From JAPPFW01 sp965200835 (GTDB taxonomy: Bacteria; Actinomycetota; Acidimicrobiia; Spongiisociales; Spongiisociaceae), in the NCBI GenBank assembly GCA_965200835.1, contig OZ241390.1:124001-188000 (forward strand): DNA of 64,000 nucleotides. The letters are read 5' to 3'. The notes beneath the pieces are model-generated. The model was not told the DNA's origin. It searched no databases and worked only from the letters and a program-made list of their open reading frames with translations. This document shows positions 36,018-45,344 of this stretch, piece after piece. Each line of letters opens with the position of its first letter. Positions within the stretch are counted from its first letter, which is position 1. A program made the translations under genes and the position numbers.

Positions 36018-36311
36018 ATGACACTACCGGCCAGCCCCACCACTGCCACCCGGACCCTCACGGCTTCCGAGTTCGAGGCCCGGTGTCAAGAGCTCCTCAC
36101 CGAAGTCGCGGAGAGCGGCGAACAGATCACCATCACCAAGGACGGAACCCCCGTCTGCCAAATCGTCCCAGCCCCCAAGCCCCCCAGGAAAGGCCTCAAG
36201 CCACCGTGGGGAGAATTTAGCTACATGGGCGAAATCGTAGGGGACATAACCTCTCCGATCGACGTTGAATGGAATGCCGTGGTCAATCCCGATAGGGTCC
36301 TGAACCCTTGA
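36018..36311 (+). CDS. Phd/YefM-family antitoxin
   Basis: A 97-residue protein with the Phd/YefM core: LTASEFEARCQELLTEVAESGEQITITKDGTPVCQIVPAP, an N-terminal DNA-binding/dimer fold. The C-terminal tail (about residues 60-97, with YMGEIVGDITSPID) would wrap the toxin. CAGGAG precedes ATG 36018. A PIN-domain toxin fragment lies 170 nt downstream, and a second, broken copy of this gene follows. Ninety-eight bases of this gene are repeated identically at 36704. Confidence 0.85.
   Translation: MTLPASPTTATRTLTASEFEARCQELLTEVAESGEQITITKDGTPVCQIVPAPKPPRKGLKPPWGEFSYMGEIVGDITSPIDVEWNAVVNPDRVLNP
36051..36148 (+). repeat. 98-bp direct repeat, copy 1 (inside the antitoxin gene)
   Basis: Base-for-base identical to 36704-36801, offset 653 bp. 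It covers the conserved Phd core and stops abruptly at both ends. Confidence 0.95.
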
Positions 36312-36479
36312 TCTGATCGCCACTCCGACCCTGTCGGCGTTGATGCCTAGGCACTCTCACACATTGTCGGCCCCTCCAGATCACTGCTCTGGGATACCCC
36401 CGGCACGACACCGCCTCGAATCGTCTCGACAAAGTCCTGACAGGTGCCCCAACACCATCGTCTATCAAGGACCGAAGAC

Positions 36480-36848
36480 ATGATCCTTCTCGACACGCAC
36501 GTGCTGGTTTGGTTGGGTTGGGAACCGCACAAACTCGGTCCGCTATCCCGACGTACGGTCAATCGGGCATGGGAAGATGGCCAAGTAGCCGTTTCGGCTA
36601 TTTCCTACTGGGAGATAGCGATGTTGCAGGAGAAGGGCCGGATTCCGCTCGTTGGAGACGTAGAGTCGTGGCGCACGGTTCTTATCGCGCCAGCACGGCC
36701 AAGCGGACCCTCACGGCTTCCGAGTTCGAGGCCCGGTGTCAAGAGCTCCTCACCGAAGTCGCGGAGAGCGGCGAACAGATCACCATCACCAAGGACGGAA
36801 CGCAGTGTGCCAACTGGTCCCAGCCCCCAAGCCCCTGGGAGGGCCTGA
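36480..36848 (+). pseudogene. VapC-type PIN toxin, C-terminal half replaced
   Basis: ATG 36480 begins MILLDTHVLVWLGWEP, with the first PIN Asp (D5), and includes SAISYWEIAML with the conserved Glu (about residue 45). Homology stops near residue 75, exactly where the 98-bp antitoxin repeat begins. The rest of the 122-codon frame is antitoxin DNA read out of phase (Arg/Ser/Pro-rich). The acidic residues of the C-terminal half of the RNase site are absent, so the toxin should be inactive. It probably was the partner of the upstream antitoxin. Confidence 0.8.
36704..36801 (+). repeat. 98-bp direct repeat, copy 2 (inside vapC remnant)
   Basis: Identical to 36051-36148. Beyond it the two copies remain homologous but clearly diverged, so the identical block looks like recent gene conversion or recombination. 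Confidence 0.95.
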
Positions 36849-36960
36849 AGGCACCACTGGAGAGTACCGGGACCTCTTTGATATCAAGGGAGACACAACC
36901 TCTCCCATCGACATGGAATGGAATGCCGAGGTCAACCCGGATCGGGCGTTGAATCCGTAG
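36704..36960 (+). pseudogene. Second Phd antitoxin copy, 5' truncated and frameshifted
   Basis: The sequence reads RTLTASEFEARCQELLTEVAE and ITITKDGT, then shifts frame by one base near 36803. The tail VCQLVPAPKPLGG, DTTSPIDMEWNAEVNPDRALNP matches the first copy's C-terminus. It lacks a start codon of its own. Perhaps it preceded another vapC that has been lost. No toxin gene follows before the next gene. Confidence 0.75.
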
Positions 36961-37060
36961 CCGTTGTCGTCTCCTTCCGACCCCTGGGTTGCTGACTGGG
37001 CGTCGTCTTATGTTTCGATGTGTACTTGCATGTGAGATGGTTAGTGTCGGGTATGGAGGG

Positions 37061-38827
37061 TCATCCGCCGTCCAGAAGCTTCGCGGCCCGCCAACCACGT
37101 ACCGAGTTGATCACTGCCATTTCTTCCGCCTCCGCTAGCTGGGAGACCGGTACCGGGTGCTCGCTTATCGCGCCTCGGTCGATTAGCTCGGCTCGGTAGG
37201 TGCCGGGTAGGCAGCCGGCGTCTATTGGAGGGGTGAACCAGTCCTCGCCGACTCGAACCACCAGGTTGTCGATGGTGGTCTCCACCGCCTCTTGGCGGTC
37301 GTTGACCAGCACTACGTCGTCGGCTTGGGGATGGCGGGCGGCGGCCTCCTCGTACTCAAGCCGGCTGGTGGTCTTGTGGTAGCGAAGGTGGGATGACCGG
37401 TCGATCGGCCGAGTGTCGATCGCCAGGCCTACCATTCCGGTGGACCGGGGTAGGTGCACGGTCTCGACCGCCGGTCTCCCCTCGGCGGGTACCAGTAGTC
37501 GAACCATGAGGGGTTTCTCCCCTTTGACCCCTCCCAGCAGACGACCGACCTCGTTTTCGTCCAGCTCGATGCCGAGGTACCGAGCCGACGAACAGAGCCG
37601 GTCCAGGTGGCGGTCCAGCAACCAGATGCCAGTTCCCGGATCCCAGCGCATCGTCTCCAGCAGGGTCACGGGGGTCCGGCGCCGGGTGAGGATCTTGGCC
37701 TTGATCATCGCCTCCCGGAACTCCTCGTCCGGGACCGACTCGTGAACGATCCCCCCTCCCACCCCGTACTCGGCCGAACGATCGTGCTCATCCACTACGA
37801 GGGTCCGGATCGCTACCGAGAACTCGGCTCTTGGCCTTCCCGAGCCGGGCGGGGCCAGTAGGCCGATCGCGCCGCAGTAGATACCGCGGGGGGAGGTCTC
37901 CAGGGAACTGATGATCTCCATGGTCCGCGCCTTGGGTGCTCCGGTCACCGACCCACAGGGGAAGGTGGCTGCCAGGACGTCGAACAGGCGAACTCCGGAA
38001 CGGGTCTCGGCGGCCACCGTGGACGTCATCTGCCACACCGTCTCGAGGCGCTCGATGTCCAGTAGCCGCTCCACTTCGACCGTCCCGAACCGGGCCACCC
38101 TCCCAAGATCGTTCCGCAGCAGATCGACGATCATCACATTCTCGGCCCGGTTCTTCGGGGATGCCCTGAGAGCGTCCCGGCGGCGATGGTCCTCCTCCTC
38201 CCAACGGCCCCGGGCGATCGTTCCCTTCATCGGCCGGGTCTCTATCCGGTGGCCGTCCCAGCGGAAGAACAGCTCGGGCGAAGCCGAAACGACCGTGTGA
38301 TCTCCGGTCGTGAGCAGGGTGTGATAGCCGCCTCGCTGGGCGTGCAAGAGGTCGGAATAGAGCGACCTTGGATCACCCTCCACCCGCCCCCGAAGGCGGA
38401 ATGTGTAGTTGGTCTGATAGGTGTCCCCGATCGTGATCAGGTGCTGGATCTTCTCCACATGGGTCCGGTATTCGATTCCGGAGATCTCGGAGTATAGCGA
38501 GACCGGCCCACTCGGTCGGCCCTCAGGTGGTGGGATCGGTTTCGCTGACCGGAAGGCTGCAAACCAGACCAAGGGCAAGTCCGGCCGCGGGCATCTGACC
38601 GATAGGGCATCATCGAAGGCCGGTGCCGCCTCATAGGCCACGAAACCCGGTACCCATGCCCCTAGCCGAGCTTCCGATTCGGCCTGCTCTATTACCTGGC
38701 GAACCTCCCCCAATCGCCACGCGGCTAGTACCCGGTAGGGATCCTGGAGCTCGAGCGAAACGGGTTCGGTCCTGAAATCGTCGAATCGGGCCGTGATGGA
38801 CCGCAAGTCGAATGATTCGGTGCTCAC
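37061..38827 (-). CDS. pabBC: Fused aminodeoxychorismate synthase I / ADC lyase (PabB-PabC)
   Basis: A 588-residue bifunctional enzyme for p-aminobenzoate, precursor of folate. Residues about 1-380 are the chorismate-binding PabB domain (TRPMKGTIARG, CGSVTGAPKARTMEII). Residues about 390-588 are a PLP aminotransferase-IV domain (PabC) with the lysine in YHKTTSRLEY. It probably needs a separate glutaminase (PabA), not found here. The start is GTG 38827. It ends the leftward methyl-transfer operon 51 nt after metF, so it may boost the folate supply for one-carbon transfer. Confidence 0.9.
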   Translation of the reverse strand: MSTESFDLRSITARFDDFRTEPVSLELQDPYRVLAAWRLGEVRQVIEQAESEARLGAWVPGFVAYEAAPAFDDALSVRCPRPDLPLVWFAAFRSAKPIPPPEGRPSGPVSLYSEISGIEYRTHVEKIQHLITIGDTYQTNYTFRLRGRVEGDPRSLYSDLLHAQRGGYHTLLTTGDHTVVSASPELFFRWDGHRIETRPMKGTIARGRWEEEDHRRRDALRASPKNRAENVMIVDLLRNDLGRVARFGTVEVERLLDIERLETVWQMTSTVAAETRSGVRLFDVLAATFPCGSVTGAPKARTMEIISSLETSPRGIYCGAIGLLAPPGSGRPRAEFSVAIRTLVVDEHDRSAEYGVGGGIVHESVPDEEFREAMIKAKILTRRRTPVTLLETMRWDPGTGIWLLDRHLDRLCSSARYLGIELDENEVGRLLGGVKGEKPLMVRLLVPAEGRPAVETVHLPRSTGMVGLAIDTRPIDRSSHLRYHKTTSRLEYEEAAARHPQADDVVLVNDRQEAVETTIDNLVVRVGEDWFTPPIDAGCLPGTYRAELIDRGAISEHPVPVSQLAEAEEMAVINSVRGWRAAKLLDGG

Positions 38828-38878
38828 TGTTGCTTCATCCGGCAGACCACCAGCCGCCCAGTATCGGGCCGGTAACCC

Positions 38879-39742
38879 CTACAAAGTAGCCAAGTACTCC
38901 TGGCGCCACCGCTCGGTAGTCTCGCACTGGTTGAAGGTGTAGATGTGTACCCCGATAATGGAAGCCTCCGGATCGCACCACGCCTGGCCAAGGCTCTCCA
39001 GCAGCTCTTCCGGTGCATAACCCCCGGGCTTGATGAACCGGCTTACCAGACCTCGGTTCTTGGATAGGAACCGTACCGATTGTCCTACTCCGATCCGGGT
39101 GGAAATCTTCAGGAGCCTGAGGCGATCGGCCACGCCGGGAATGCCGATCCGGACCGGAAGTGAGATCCCGTCGGCCCGGCTAGCCGCTACGAAGTCGACG
39201 ATAGCCTGACCGTCGAAGCACATCTGGGTGGTCATGTAAGAGGCGTGCGGTTGCTTGTCATGTAGGGCTGCCCGCAGATTGTCATCTGGGATGACTGCAT
39301 GGCCCTCCGGATAGGACGGTACTCCGATCTCGGTGAGATGGTGACCCAGATCGTCCATGGCCCGCAGCACCGAATACCCATCCGGGAAGACTCCTCGCTG
39401 AGGTGCGTCACCGCCCACCAGGAACACTCGCGAGATCTCCAGATCCTCCATCCTTCCCAGCAAGGCCCCCAGATGGTCCCGGTCATGGGTCATGCGGGCA
39501 GATAGATGCGGGACCACGTCGAACCCTCGCATCCGCAGTTCGGCGGCCAGATCCAGCGTGTCCTCGAGGGTCTTGGTGGGAGAGGCGGTCACCGATACCC
39601 GGGCGCCGTCCGGCAAGTGACGGACCTGGCCGAGCACGTTCTTCAGAGGGAGGACCTCGAACTTGGGGTGCTCGAGAATCCGCCGGAGGGCGGCCCGCCC
39701 CTCCACGGTGAGGCCGGAAGGAGCTTCCACTGGACTGGTCAT
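38879..39742 (-). CDS. metF: Methylenetetrahydrofolate reductase family protein
   Basis: A 287-residue TIM-barrel protein with an FAD/folate-binding pattern: SVTASPTKTLEDTLDLAAELRMRGFDVVPHLSAR split over the first two strands, FLVGGDAPQRG in the middle and YMTTQMCFDGQAI near residue 190. In a catabolic setting it would run in the oxidising direction, methyl-THF to methylene-THF. ATG 39742 follows the mttB stop with a 1-nt gap. The assignment is firm; direction is inferred from the corrinoid genes upstream. Confidence 0.85.
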   Translation of the reverse strand: MTSPVEAPSGLTVEGRAALRRILEHPKFEVLPLKNVLGQVRHLPDGARVSVTASPTKTLEDTLDLAAELRMRGFDVVPHLSARMTHDRDHLGALLGRMEDLEISRVFLVGGDAPQRGVFPDGYSVLRAMDDLGHHLTEIGVPSYPEGHAVIPDDNLRAALHDKQPHASYMTTQMCFDGQAIVDFVAASRADGISLPVRIGIPGVADRLRLLKISTRIGVGQSVRFLSKNRGLVSRFIKPGGYAPEELLESLGQAWCDPEASIIGVHIYTFNQCETTERWRQEYLATL

Positions 39743-39743
39743 C

Positions 39744-41294
39744 TCAAACGTCCGAGTCCGGGAAGGAAGCCTTGCGCCTGGCGATCCATTCGACCAGCTC
39801 CTCGTGCACAGCCTCGTCCAGTGGCGGCGGCTCGTGGTCTGCGAGTAGCCGCTTCCACTCGGCATTGGCCCGGCCCACCGAGTCCAGGGAACCGTTGAGC
39901 TCCCATTGCTCGAAACTGTCCACGTCCGACTGGCCGGACACCCACAGCGTATCCTTGAAGTTGGCCATCGTGTGGGCCGTCCCCAGATGGTGCTGGCCCG
40001 GGCCGTTGGTCAGCAGGGGGTCCATCCCCAAGCCGTTCTCGCTGAGGTCCACGCCGCCGACCAGGCGCGCCATCATCGAGGCTTGGTCGGAATCGAGGAT
40101 GAACTTCTCGTAGCCCATCGTCAAGCCCCCCTCCAGCCAGCCGGCCGTGTGGAGCACGAAGTTGACCCCGGCGGCGAGGGCAGGCAGGAAGGTGGTAGCA
40201 CTCTCGTAGGCCGCCTGGGCATCGGGGATCTTGGAAGCGGTGAGGTTACCGCCCGATCGGAAGGGGACCCCGAGGCGGGAGGCGAGTTGGGAGACCGCGG
40301 TGAGCATCAGCGCGGGTTCGGGTGTTCCGAAGGTGGGGGCACCGCTCTGCATCGACATCGACGCGGAGAACGAACCGAAGATGACCGGCGCACCGGGGCG
40401 GACGATCTGGGTGAAGGCCATCCCGGCTAGAGCCTCCGCCAGGGTCTGGGTGACCGCCGCCGCTACTGTGACCGGCGCCATGGCCCCGACGATGATGAAG
40501 GGCGTGATGAGGGCGCACTGGTTGTTCTCCGCCAGCACCTTGGCCGACCCCAGCATCGCGTAGTCCCAGGTGAGGGGCGAGTTGGCATTGCAGAGCCCCA
40601 TCAGCACCGGATGATCACCCACGAAATCGCTCCCGAACACCACCTTGGCTACGTCGACCGAGTCCTGAGCTCGTTCCGGCTGGGTCACCGAGGACATGAA
40701 CGGCTTGTCATGGCACACGACGTGGGCATAGAGCATGTCGAGATGCCGTTTGTTCACCGGAAGGTCGACCGGTTCGCACAGGGTGCCACCCCCGTGATGA
40801 AGGGCAGGGCTCATGTGAACCAGCTTGGCCAAGTTCCGGAAATCCTCGATGGTGGCATAGCGGCGACCGGCATCTGCATCACGGACGAAGGGTGAGCCGT
40901 AGGCGGGGGCGAACACCGTATAGGGATGCCCGATGGTGACCGAACGAGCCGGATTGCGAGCATGCTGGACAAAAGAGGTGGGCGCGGACCTGGTGATGAT
41001 CTCCCGGCACATCCCCCTGGGGAACCGTGCTCGGGTACCGTCGATTTCGGCTCCGGCACTTCCGTAGATCGAAAGGGCCTCGGGGAAGTTCATGATCTCG
41101 ATGCCCACCTGCTCGAGGAGGGTGTCGGCGTTGTGCTCGATCAGCTCCATACCCTCCTGCGAGAGCACCTCGGCAGGCGCTACCCGCCGGGTGAGGAAGG
41201 GTTGCTGCTCGATTATCCGGGCGGCCCGCTTTGCCTGACGTTGCCGGGCAGCCCGCCCTCCTCCTCTGCTTCTCCCTCTTCGCCGCGCGTTCAT
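39744..41294 (-). CDS. MttB-family corrinoid methyltransferase, non-pyrrolysine
   Basis: A 516-residue TIM-barrel methyltransferase of the trimethylamine:corrinoid family. Family stretches include SQEGMELIEHNADTLLEQVG, HGGGTLCEPVD and SGGNLTASKIPDAQAAYESA. There is no internal TAG, so it is of the pyrrolysine-free type, whose characterised members (MtgB-like) demethylate glycine betaine to dimethylglycine. The N-terminus is very basic (many Arg). It overlaps the activator gene by 4 nt. Glycine betaine is favoured as substrate because a dimethylglycine dehydrogenase is encoded divergently; other quaternary amines are possible. Confidence 0.88.
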   Translation of the reverse strand: MNARRRGRSRGGGRAARQRQAKRAARIIEQQPFLTRRVAPAEVLSQEGMELIEHNADTLLEQVGIEIMNFPEALSIYGSAGAEIDGTRARFPRGMCREIITRSAPTSFVQHARNPARSVTIGHPYTVFAPAYGSPFVRDADAGRRYATIEDFRNLAKLVHMSPALHHGGGTLCEPVDLPVNKRHLDMLYAHVVCHDKPFMSSVTQPERAQDSVDVAKVVFGSDFVGDHPVLMGLCNANSPLTWDYAMLGSAKVLAENNQCALITPFIIVGAMAPVTVAAAVTQTLAEALAGMAFTQIVRPGAPVIFGSFSASMSMQSGAPTFGTPEPALMLTAVSQLASRLGVPFRSGGNLTASKIPDAQAAYESATTFLPALAAGVNFVLHTAGWLEGGLTMGYEKFILDSDQASMMARLVGGVDLSENGLGMDPLLTNGPGQHHLGTAHTMANFKDTLWVSGQSDVDSFEQWELNGSLDSVGRANAEWKRLLADHEPPPLDEAVHEELVEWIARRKASFPDSDV

Positions 41295-43327
41295 GTCCCG
41301 ATCCTTCCTACCCGATGCCGTAGCCTCCTGCGACCCGATCGGTGGCGACGCCGGCGGCCGGCGGTTGATTCGCCTGACGTGATGCCTGACAGGTCGACGC
41401 GGCGAGCCAGCTTCTCAAAGGTGGCGGTGGCATGGGGCATACCCATCGCCTCCACAAAATGTTCCTGGAAACGCGGTGCCACCGCGGTCTCGACCTTTTC
41501 CACTTTCCTGACCAGATCCTCCACCTCTCCCCGAGCGGCGCCGCTCAACAAGGCCATCATGGCCCCGGTTCCGGCCGCATTACCCGTCGCCGACACCCGG
41601 TCGAGATCACAATCAGGGATCATGCCCAGCACCATGGCATAGGTCGGGTCGATATGGCTGCCGAACGCTCCTGCCAGCCGGATCTCGTCGACGTGATCGA
41701 CTTCCAGGTTGTCCATGAGCAGACGGATACCGGCGTAGAGGGCCGCCTTGGCCAGCTGGATGGCCCGCACGTCGTTCTGGGTGATGGCAATCCTGCCCAT
41801 CCCATCAGATCTCTCATGGAGGAGGTAAGCGCCTGACCGGCCCTCATGGATGATCCTCCCAGTCCGGCCGGTGTCCAGGATCCGCCCGTCGGATGACACC
41901 ACTCCTACTAGCACCAGCTCAGCCACCGCCTCGATGATGCCCGAACCGCATATCCCGATGACCCCCGTATGGGCTACTGCATCCTCGAAGCCTGCCTCAT
42001 CCGACCATAGCTCGGAGCCGATCACCTTGAACCGGGGCTCCAGGGTACGGCGGTCGATCCTCACCCGTTCGATCGCTCCTGGGGCGGCCCGTTGTCCGGA
42101 GCTGATCTCGGCCCCTTCGAAAGCGGGTCCGGTGGGGCTGGAAGCCGCCAGTAGGCGTCCGGAGCTCCCCAGCACTATCTCGGCGTTGGTCCCCACATCC
42201 ACCAGCAGCTGGATGTCCTCACCTCGATGGGGACCTTCCGAAAGCATGGCGCCGGCCGAGTCAGCGCCCACATGGCCGGCTACGCACGGCAGCACATAGA
42301 GCCGGGCGCCGGGATGCGCCTCGACCCCGATGGTGGACACCCGGACCCGGACGGGGCCGTCCGTGGCGAGGGCGAAGGGCGCCACCCCGAGCTGGCGGGG
42401 ATCGATGCCTAGCACCAGATGATGCATGATCGGATTGCCGACCAATGCCAGCTCGAGCACTGCCTGGCGTTCCAGACCGGCCTGGCTGACCAACTCGCCC
42501 ACCAGCTGATCCAGCCCATCTCGGATAGCAGCCGTGAGTTCCTGCTCGCCGCCGTCGTTCATCATCACATAGGAGACCCGGCTCATCAGATCCTCACCGA
42601 AGCGGATCTGGGGATTCATCATGCCGGCCGAAGCGAGGATGGAACCGGTCGACAGATCGCAGAGGTGGCCTGCCACGGTGGTGGATCCCACGTCGATCGC
42701 CACCCCCAAAGGCCCATCGTGGAAGCCCGGCCAGACCCCGGTTACGACACCACCGTCGTGAACCGCCAGCGTGACGGTCCAGTCACCGTCCCGCAAGGCG
42801 TCCTGCAGACCCACCAGGACATGATGATCGACTGCCCCGGCCATGACCCCCCACTGCTCCTTCAGGGCAGCGAGCACTCTGGCCAGATCCGAGACCTGGC
42901 GGTGCATGTCGGGAGGCTCGACCTCGATGTAGTGGAGGCGCACGACCGGATCCACCGGGATGTTCACCACCCCGGCTCGCTTCCTGACCACCTGTCGCCG
43001 GACCTGGCTGTAGGGGGGGACATCGATCACCGCATCGTCCCTCAGGCGAGCGGCGCAGGACAGCCGGTGACCGTCACGTAGGGGGCGGCGCCGACCCCGG
43101 TAGCCCAGCTCCATCTCCTCTGGCGCCGACAGACGGCCTTCGTGAGCTGGGATGCGTACGGACGAGCCCAGCGTCACCTGGCAGCGGCCGCAGATTCCCC
43201 GGCCACCACAAACCGTGTCGATGTCCACTCCGAGGCTACGGGCGGCCGTTAGCACGGTGGTGCCGGCGGGCACGGTCCCTCTCCGCCCCGAGGGGCTAAA
43301 AACCACCTGGACCGGGGCAGTGGTCAT
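41291..43327 (-). CDS. Corrinoid activation protein (RACo/RamA-like, DUF4445)
   Basis: A 678-residue protein. The N-terminus is a plant-type [2Fe-2S] ferredoxin with C40-X5-C46-X2-C49 and C91 (GGRGICGRC, LSCAARL). The main part is an ASKHA-type ATPase domain with GVAIDVGSTTVAGHL and LVDVGTNAEIVLG. It uses ATP to reduce inactivated Co(II) to Co(I) on the corrinoid protein. It lies between the methyltransferases, with 4-nt overlap with mttB and a 9-nt gap to the folate methyltransferase, in the same operon. The basic tail is typical of this operon's proteins. Confidence 0.88.
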   Translation of the reverse strand: MTTAPVQVVFSPSGRRGTVPAGTTVLTAARSLGVDIDTVCGGRGICGRCQVTLGSSVRIPAHEGRLSAPEEMELGYRGRRRPLRDGHRLSCAARLRDDAVIDVPPYSQVRRQVVRKRAGVVNIPVDPVVRLHYIEVEPPDMHRQVSDLARVLAALKEQWGVMAGAVDHHVLVGLQDALRDGDWTVTLAVHDGGVVTGVWPGFHDGPLGVAIDVGSTTVAGHLCDLSTGSILASAGMMNPQIRFGEDLMSRVSYVMMNDGGEQELTAAIRDGLDQLVGELVSQAGLERQAVLELALVGNPIMHHLVLGIDPRQLGVAPFALATDGPVRVRVSTIGVEAHPGARLYVLPCVAGHVGADSAGAMLSEGPHRGEDIQLLVDVGTNAEIVLGSSGRLLAASSPTGPAFEGAEISSGQRAAPGAIERVRIDRRTLEPRFKVIGSELWSDEAGFEDAVAHTGVIGICGSGIIEAVAELVLVGVVSSDGRILDTGRTGRIIHEGRSGAYLLHERSDGMGRIAITQNDVRAIQLAKAALYAGIRLLMDNLEVDHVDEIRLAGAFGSHIDPTYAMVLGMIPDCDLDRVSATGNAAGTGAMMALLSGAARGEVEDLVRKVEKVETAVAPRFQEHFVEAMGMPHATATFEKLARRVDLSGITSGESTAGRRRRHRSGRRRLRHRVGRIGT

Positions 43328-43336
43328 GGCCAGCCC

Positions 43337-44245
43337 TTACCGGGCGCCACCACCCCGGCGTCTCCTACTCCGGCGCCGGGTGCGCCCTCCTGCGGCCGGA
43401 CTCGGGCTGCGGTAGGTCCGTATCCAGTTCACGCAGTCGCGATCGTTCCCGGTCAGCACATCCGCCGCTTTGATGGCAGCGGTTATCTCCTTCTCCAAGG
43501 GGTTGGTGATGGCCGAGGTGAGTCCGTTGGACATGGCCATCGACAGGAAGGCGCTGTTGATGCCGGCTCGGTTGGGAAGGCCGAAGCTGATGTTGGACGC
43601 GCCGCAGGTGGAGTTGACCCCCAGCTCGTCCCGCAGGCGCCGCAGGATGTGGAACACCTGGACTCCGGCGTAGCGGAGCGCCCCCAACGGCATCACCAGC
43701 GGATCGACCACTACGTCCTCCGGAGGAATCCCGCACTCCTCCGCCCTTCTGACGATCTTGGCCGCTACCTCGAATCTGACATCGGGATCCTCGGAGATGC
43801 CCGACTCGTCGTTGGAAATGGCGACCACCGCCGCTCCGTATTCGGCCACCAATGGGAGAACCCGCTCCAGGCGCTCCTCCTCCCCTGTCACGGAATTGAC
43901 TAGCGCCTTCCCCTGGTACACGGCGAGTCCGGCTTCGAGGGCCTCCACGATGGACGAGTCGATCGCCAGCGGTACGTCCACGATCGACTGGACCAGTTGG
44001 ACGACCTCGGCCAGGATGGCCGGCTCGTCGGCCAAGGGAATGCCGGCATTCACATCGAGCATGTGGGCACCGGCCGCTACCTGGGCCCGAGCATCTGCCT
44101 CCACTCGGTGATAGTCGCCCACCTTCATCTCAGCCGCCAGCAACTTGCGCCCGGTGGGATTGATGCGCTCCCCGATCACCACGAAGGGACGATCGGGGCC
44201 GATCACCACCTCCTTGCTGGCTGAACTGACCTTGGTGAGCGTCAT
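43337..44245 (-). CDS. Methyltetrahydrofolate:corrinoid methyltransferase (MtrH/AcsE-like)
   Basis: A 302-residue pterin-binding (DHPS-like) TIM-barrel enzyme. Signatures are VIGERINPTGRK, AHMLDVNAGIP, VPLAIDSS, LVNSVTGEEE and GVNSTCGASNISFGLPNR. It moves the methyl group from the corrinoid protein to tetrahydrofolate (or the reverse). The C-terminus is a run of Arg, Gly and Ala, apparently disordered. ATG 44245 overlaps the stop of the PF13769 gene (ATGA); the open frame extends to 44419. It links the demethylase to the folate pool and MetF. Confidence 0.88.
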   Translation of the reverse strand: MTLTKVSSASKEVVIGPDRPFVVIGERINPTGRKLLAAEMKVGDYHRVEADARAQVAAGAHMLDVNAGIPLADEPAILAEVVQLVQSIVDVPLAIDSSIVEALEAGLAVYQGKALVNSVTGEEERLERVLPLVAEYGAAVVAISNDESGISEDPDVRFEVAAKIVRRAEECGIPPEDVVVDPLVMPLGALRYAGVQVFHILRRLRDELGVNSTCGASNISFGLPNRAGINSAFLSMAMSNGLTSAITNPLEKEITAAIKAADVLTGNDRDCVNWIRTYRSPSPAAGGRTRRRSRRRRGGGAR

Positions 44246-44628
44246 GACCCCTCTCCTTGCCAACCCTGGTGGAGCGAGGTGGATCTGGCCTCGTCGAACC
44301 CCCCGCTGGCCGCTATCCGGGCGAGCCTCTCGAGCGGGTAGTCCTGTTCGATCCGGGTGGCGGCCGACCTGGCTTCCGATTCGACATCGGGCCCGCACGG
44401 GGCCGACGTGCGACGCCACTCCTCGATGTAGGCGTCGTAGGTGTCGCAGCCGGACACCATGGCAGCCCGGTCTATCGCGGTCTGGAATCTACCGGCGAGT
44501 TCCACTGCCATCTTGTTCCTTCCCGATCGGGCCGTGACCTGCGCCGGTATGTCCCGCCACAGGATCGTGATCAGCTCGGACCTGGTTCTCTGGTTCCGGG
44601 ACCTGCCCCGCCGTCCTTGCATATTCAC
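44242..44628 (-). CDS. Small PF13769 ('virulence factor') domain protein
   Basis: A 128-residue protein. The main stretch (ELITILWRDIPAQVTARSGR, then FQTAIDRAAMVSG and YIEEWRR) matches PF13769, a family of unknown function that commonly travels with corrinoid methyltransferase genes. The name is historical; nothing here suggests virulence. The N-terminus is basic. It is translationally coupled to the folate methyltransferase. A role in corrinoid protein assembly is a guess from context. Confidence 0.75.
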   Translation of the reverse strand: MNMQGRRGRSRNQRTRSELITILWRDIPAQVTARSGRNKMAVELAGRFQTAIDRAAMVSGCDTYDAYIEEWRRTSAPCGPDVESEARSAATRIEQDYPLERLARIAASGGFDEARSTSLHQGWQGEGS

Positions 44629-44666
44629 CCATCCGCTCGCGCCGCTCGGCCAGCCAGCATGACCGA

Positions 44667-45344
44667 TCAGCCGGCGGCTGCAGAGACGAACAGATCCAGG
44701 CTGGTCCGGAGATCTCCTAGACCAACCCGGCGATGGTGAAACTCCAGCCCCAGGCGATCAGCTGCCTCTGCGGCCATTGCCAGCAGAGCTGGATCGTCGA
44801 ACTGCGACAGGTAGACGACTCGGCGGTAGTTACCGAAGTACATGTCCCGCAGGATGGGATGGCGGTCGAGGCCGAGGAACTGCCAGACCAGGCGGTCGAA
44901 GTGCCGGGCTAGGAAGTCGGTGAGATAGAAGGTTCCCGGTTCGGCTTCGTGGAGCTCGTGGAAACGGGGCGAGGTGGCGAAGAACTCGTAGCAGTGGGCC
45001 CCGGGCAGGCGCTCGACGCCCGGCCAGCGCTCGATCAGGGCATCGAGCCGGCCGCCGGTGCCACAGTCGGCGTAGCCGATCAGGACCTGGTCATAGGAGC
45101 CAGCCACCCGCTCGAGGCGGGCCTCCAGCTCCGGCACGATGCGGTCGGGCACATTGTGCAAACGCGAGGGTAGGCACATGAGGGTCACATGGTCGAGGTG
45201 GTTTACCTCGATGAGGTGACAGATTTCGGAGGCCAGCGCTCCACAGGCCAGCACCAGAAGTTGGGGTATGCGCCGTGCCCCTGCCGTTGCCCCGGACCCG
45301 CCGGGTGCTGCAGGCACCTGGCTGATCGAAGCCTGGTCAGACAT
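44667..45344 (-). CDS. DUF1638 protein
   Basis: A 225-residue protein. LLVLACGALASEI near the N-terminus, GYADCGTGGRLD and LPGAHCYEF are DUF1638 hallmarks, with conserved Cys and His residues that could bind metal. The family is of unknown function and is regularly encoded in methylamine/betaine corrinoid operons. It overlaps the corrinoid gene by 8 nt. It may handle cobalamin loading or methyl transfer; this is inference. Confidence 0.8.
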   Translation of the reverse strand: MSDQASISQVPAAPGGSGATAGARRIPQLLVLACGALASEICHLIEVNHLDHVTLMCLPSRLHNVPDRIVPELEARLERVAGSYDQVLIGYADCGTGGRLDALIERWPGVERLPGAHCYEFFATSPRFHELHEAEPGTFYLTDFLARHFDRLVWQFLGLDRHPILRDMYFGNYRRVVYLSQFDDPALLAMAAEAADRLGLEFHHRRVGLGDLRTSLDLFVSAAAG

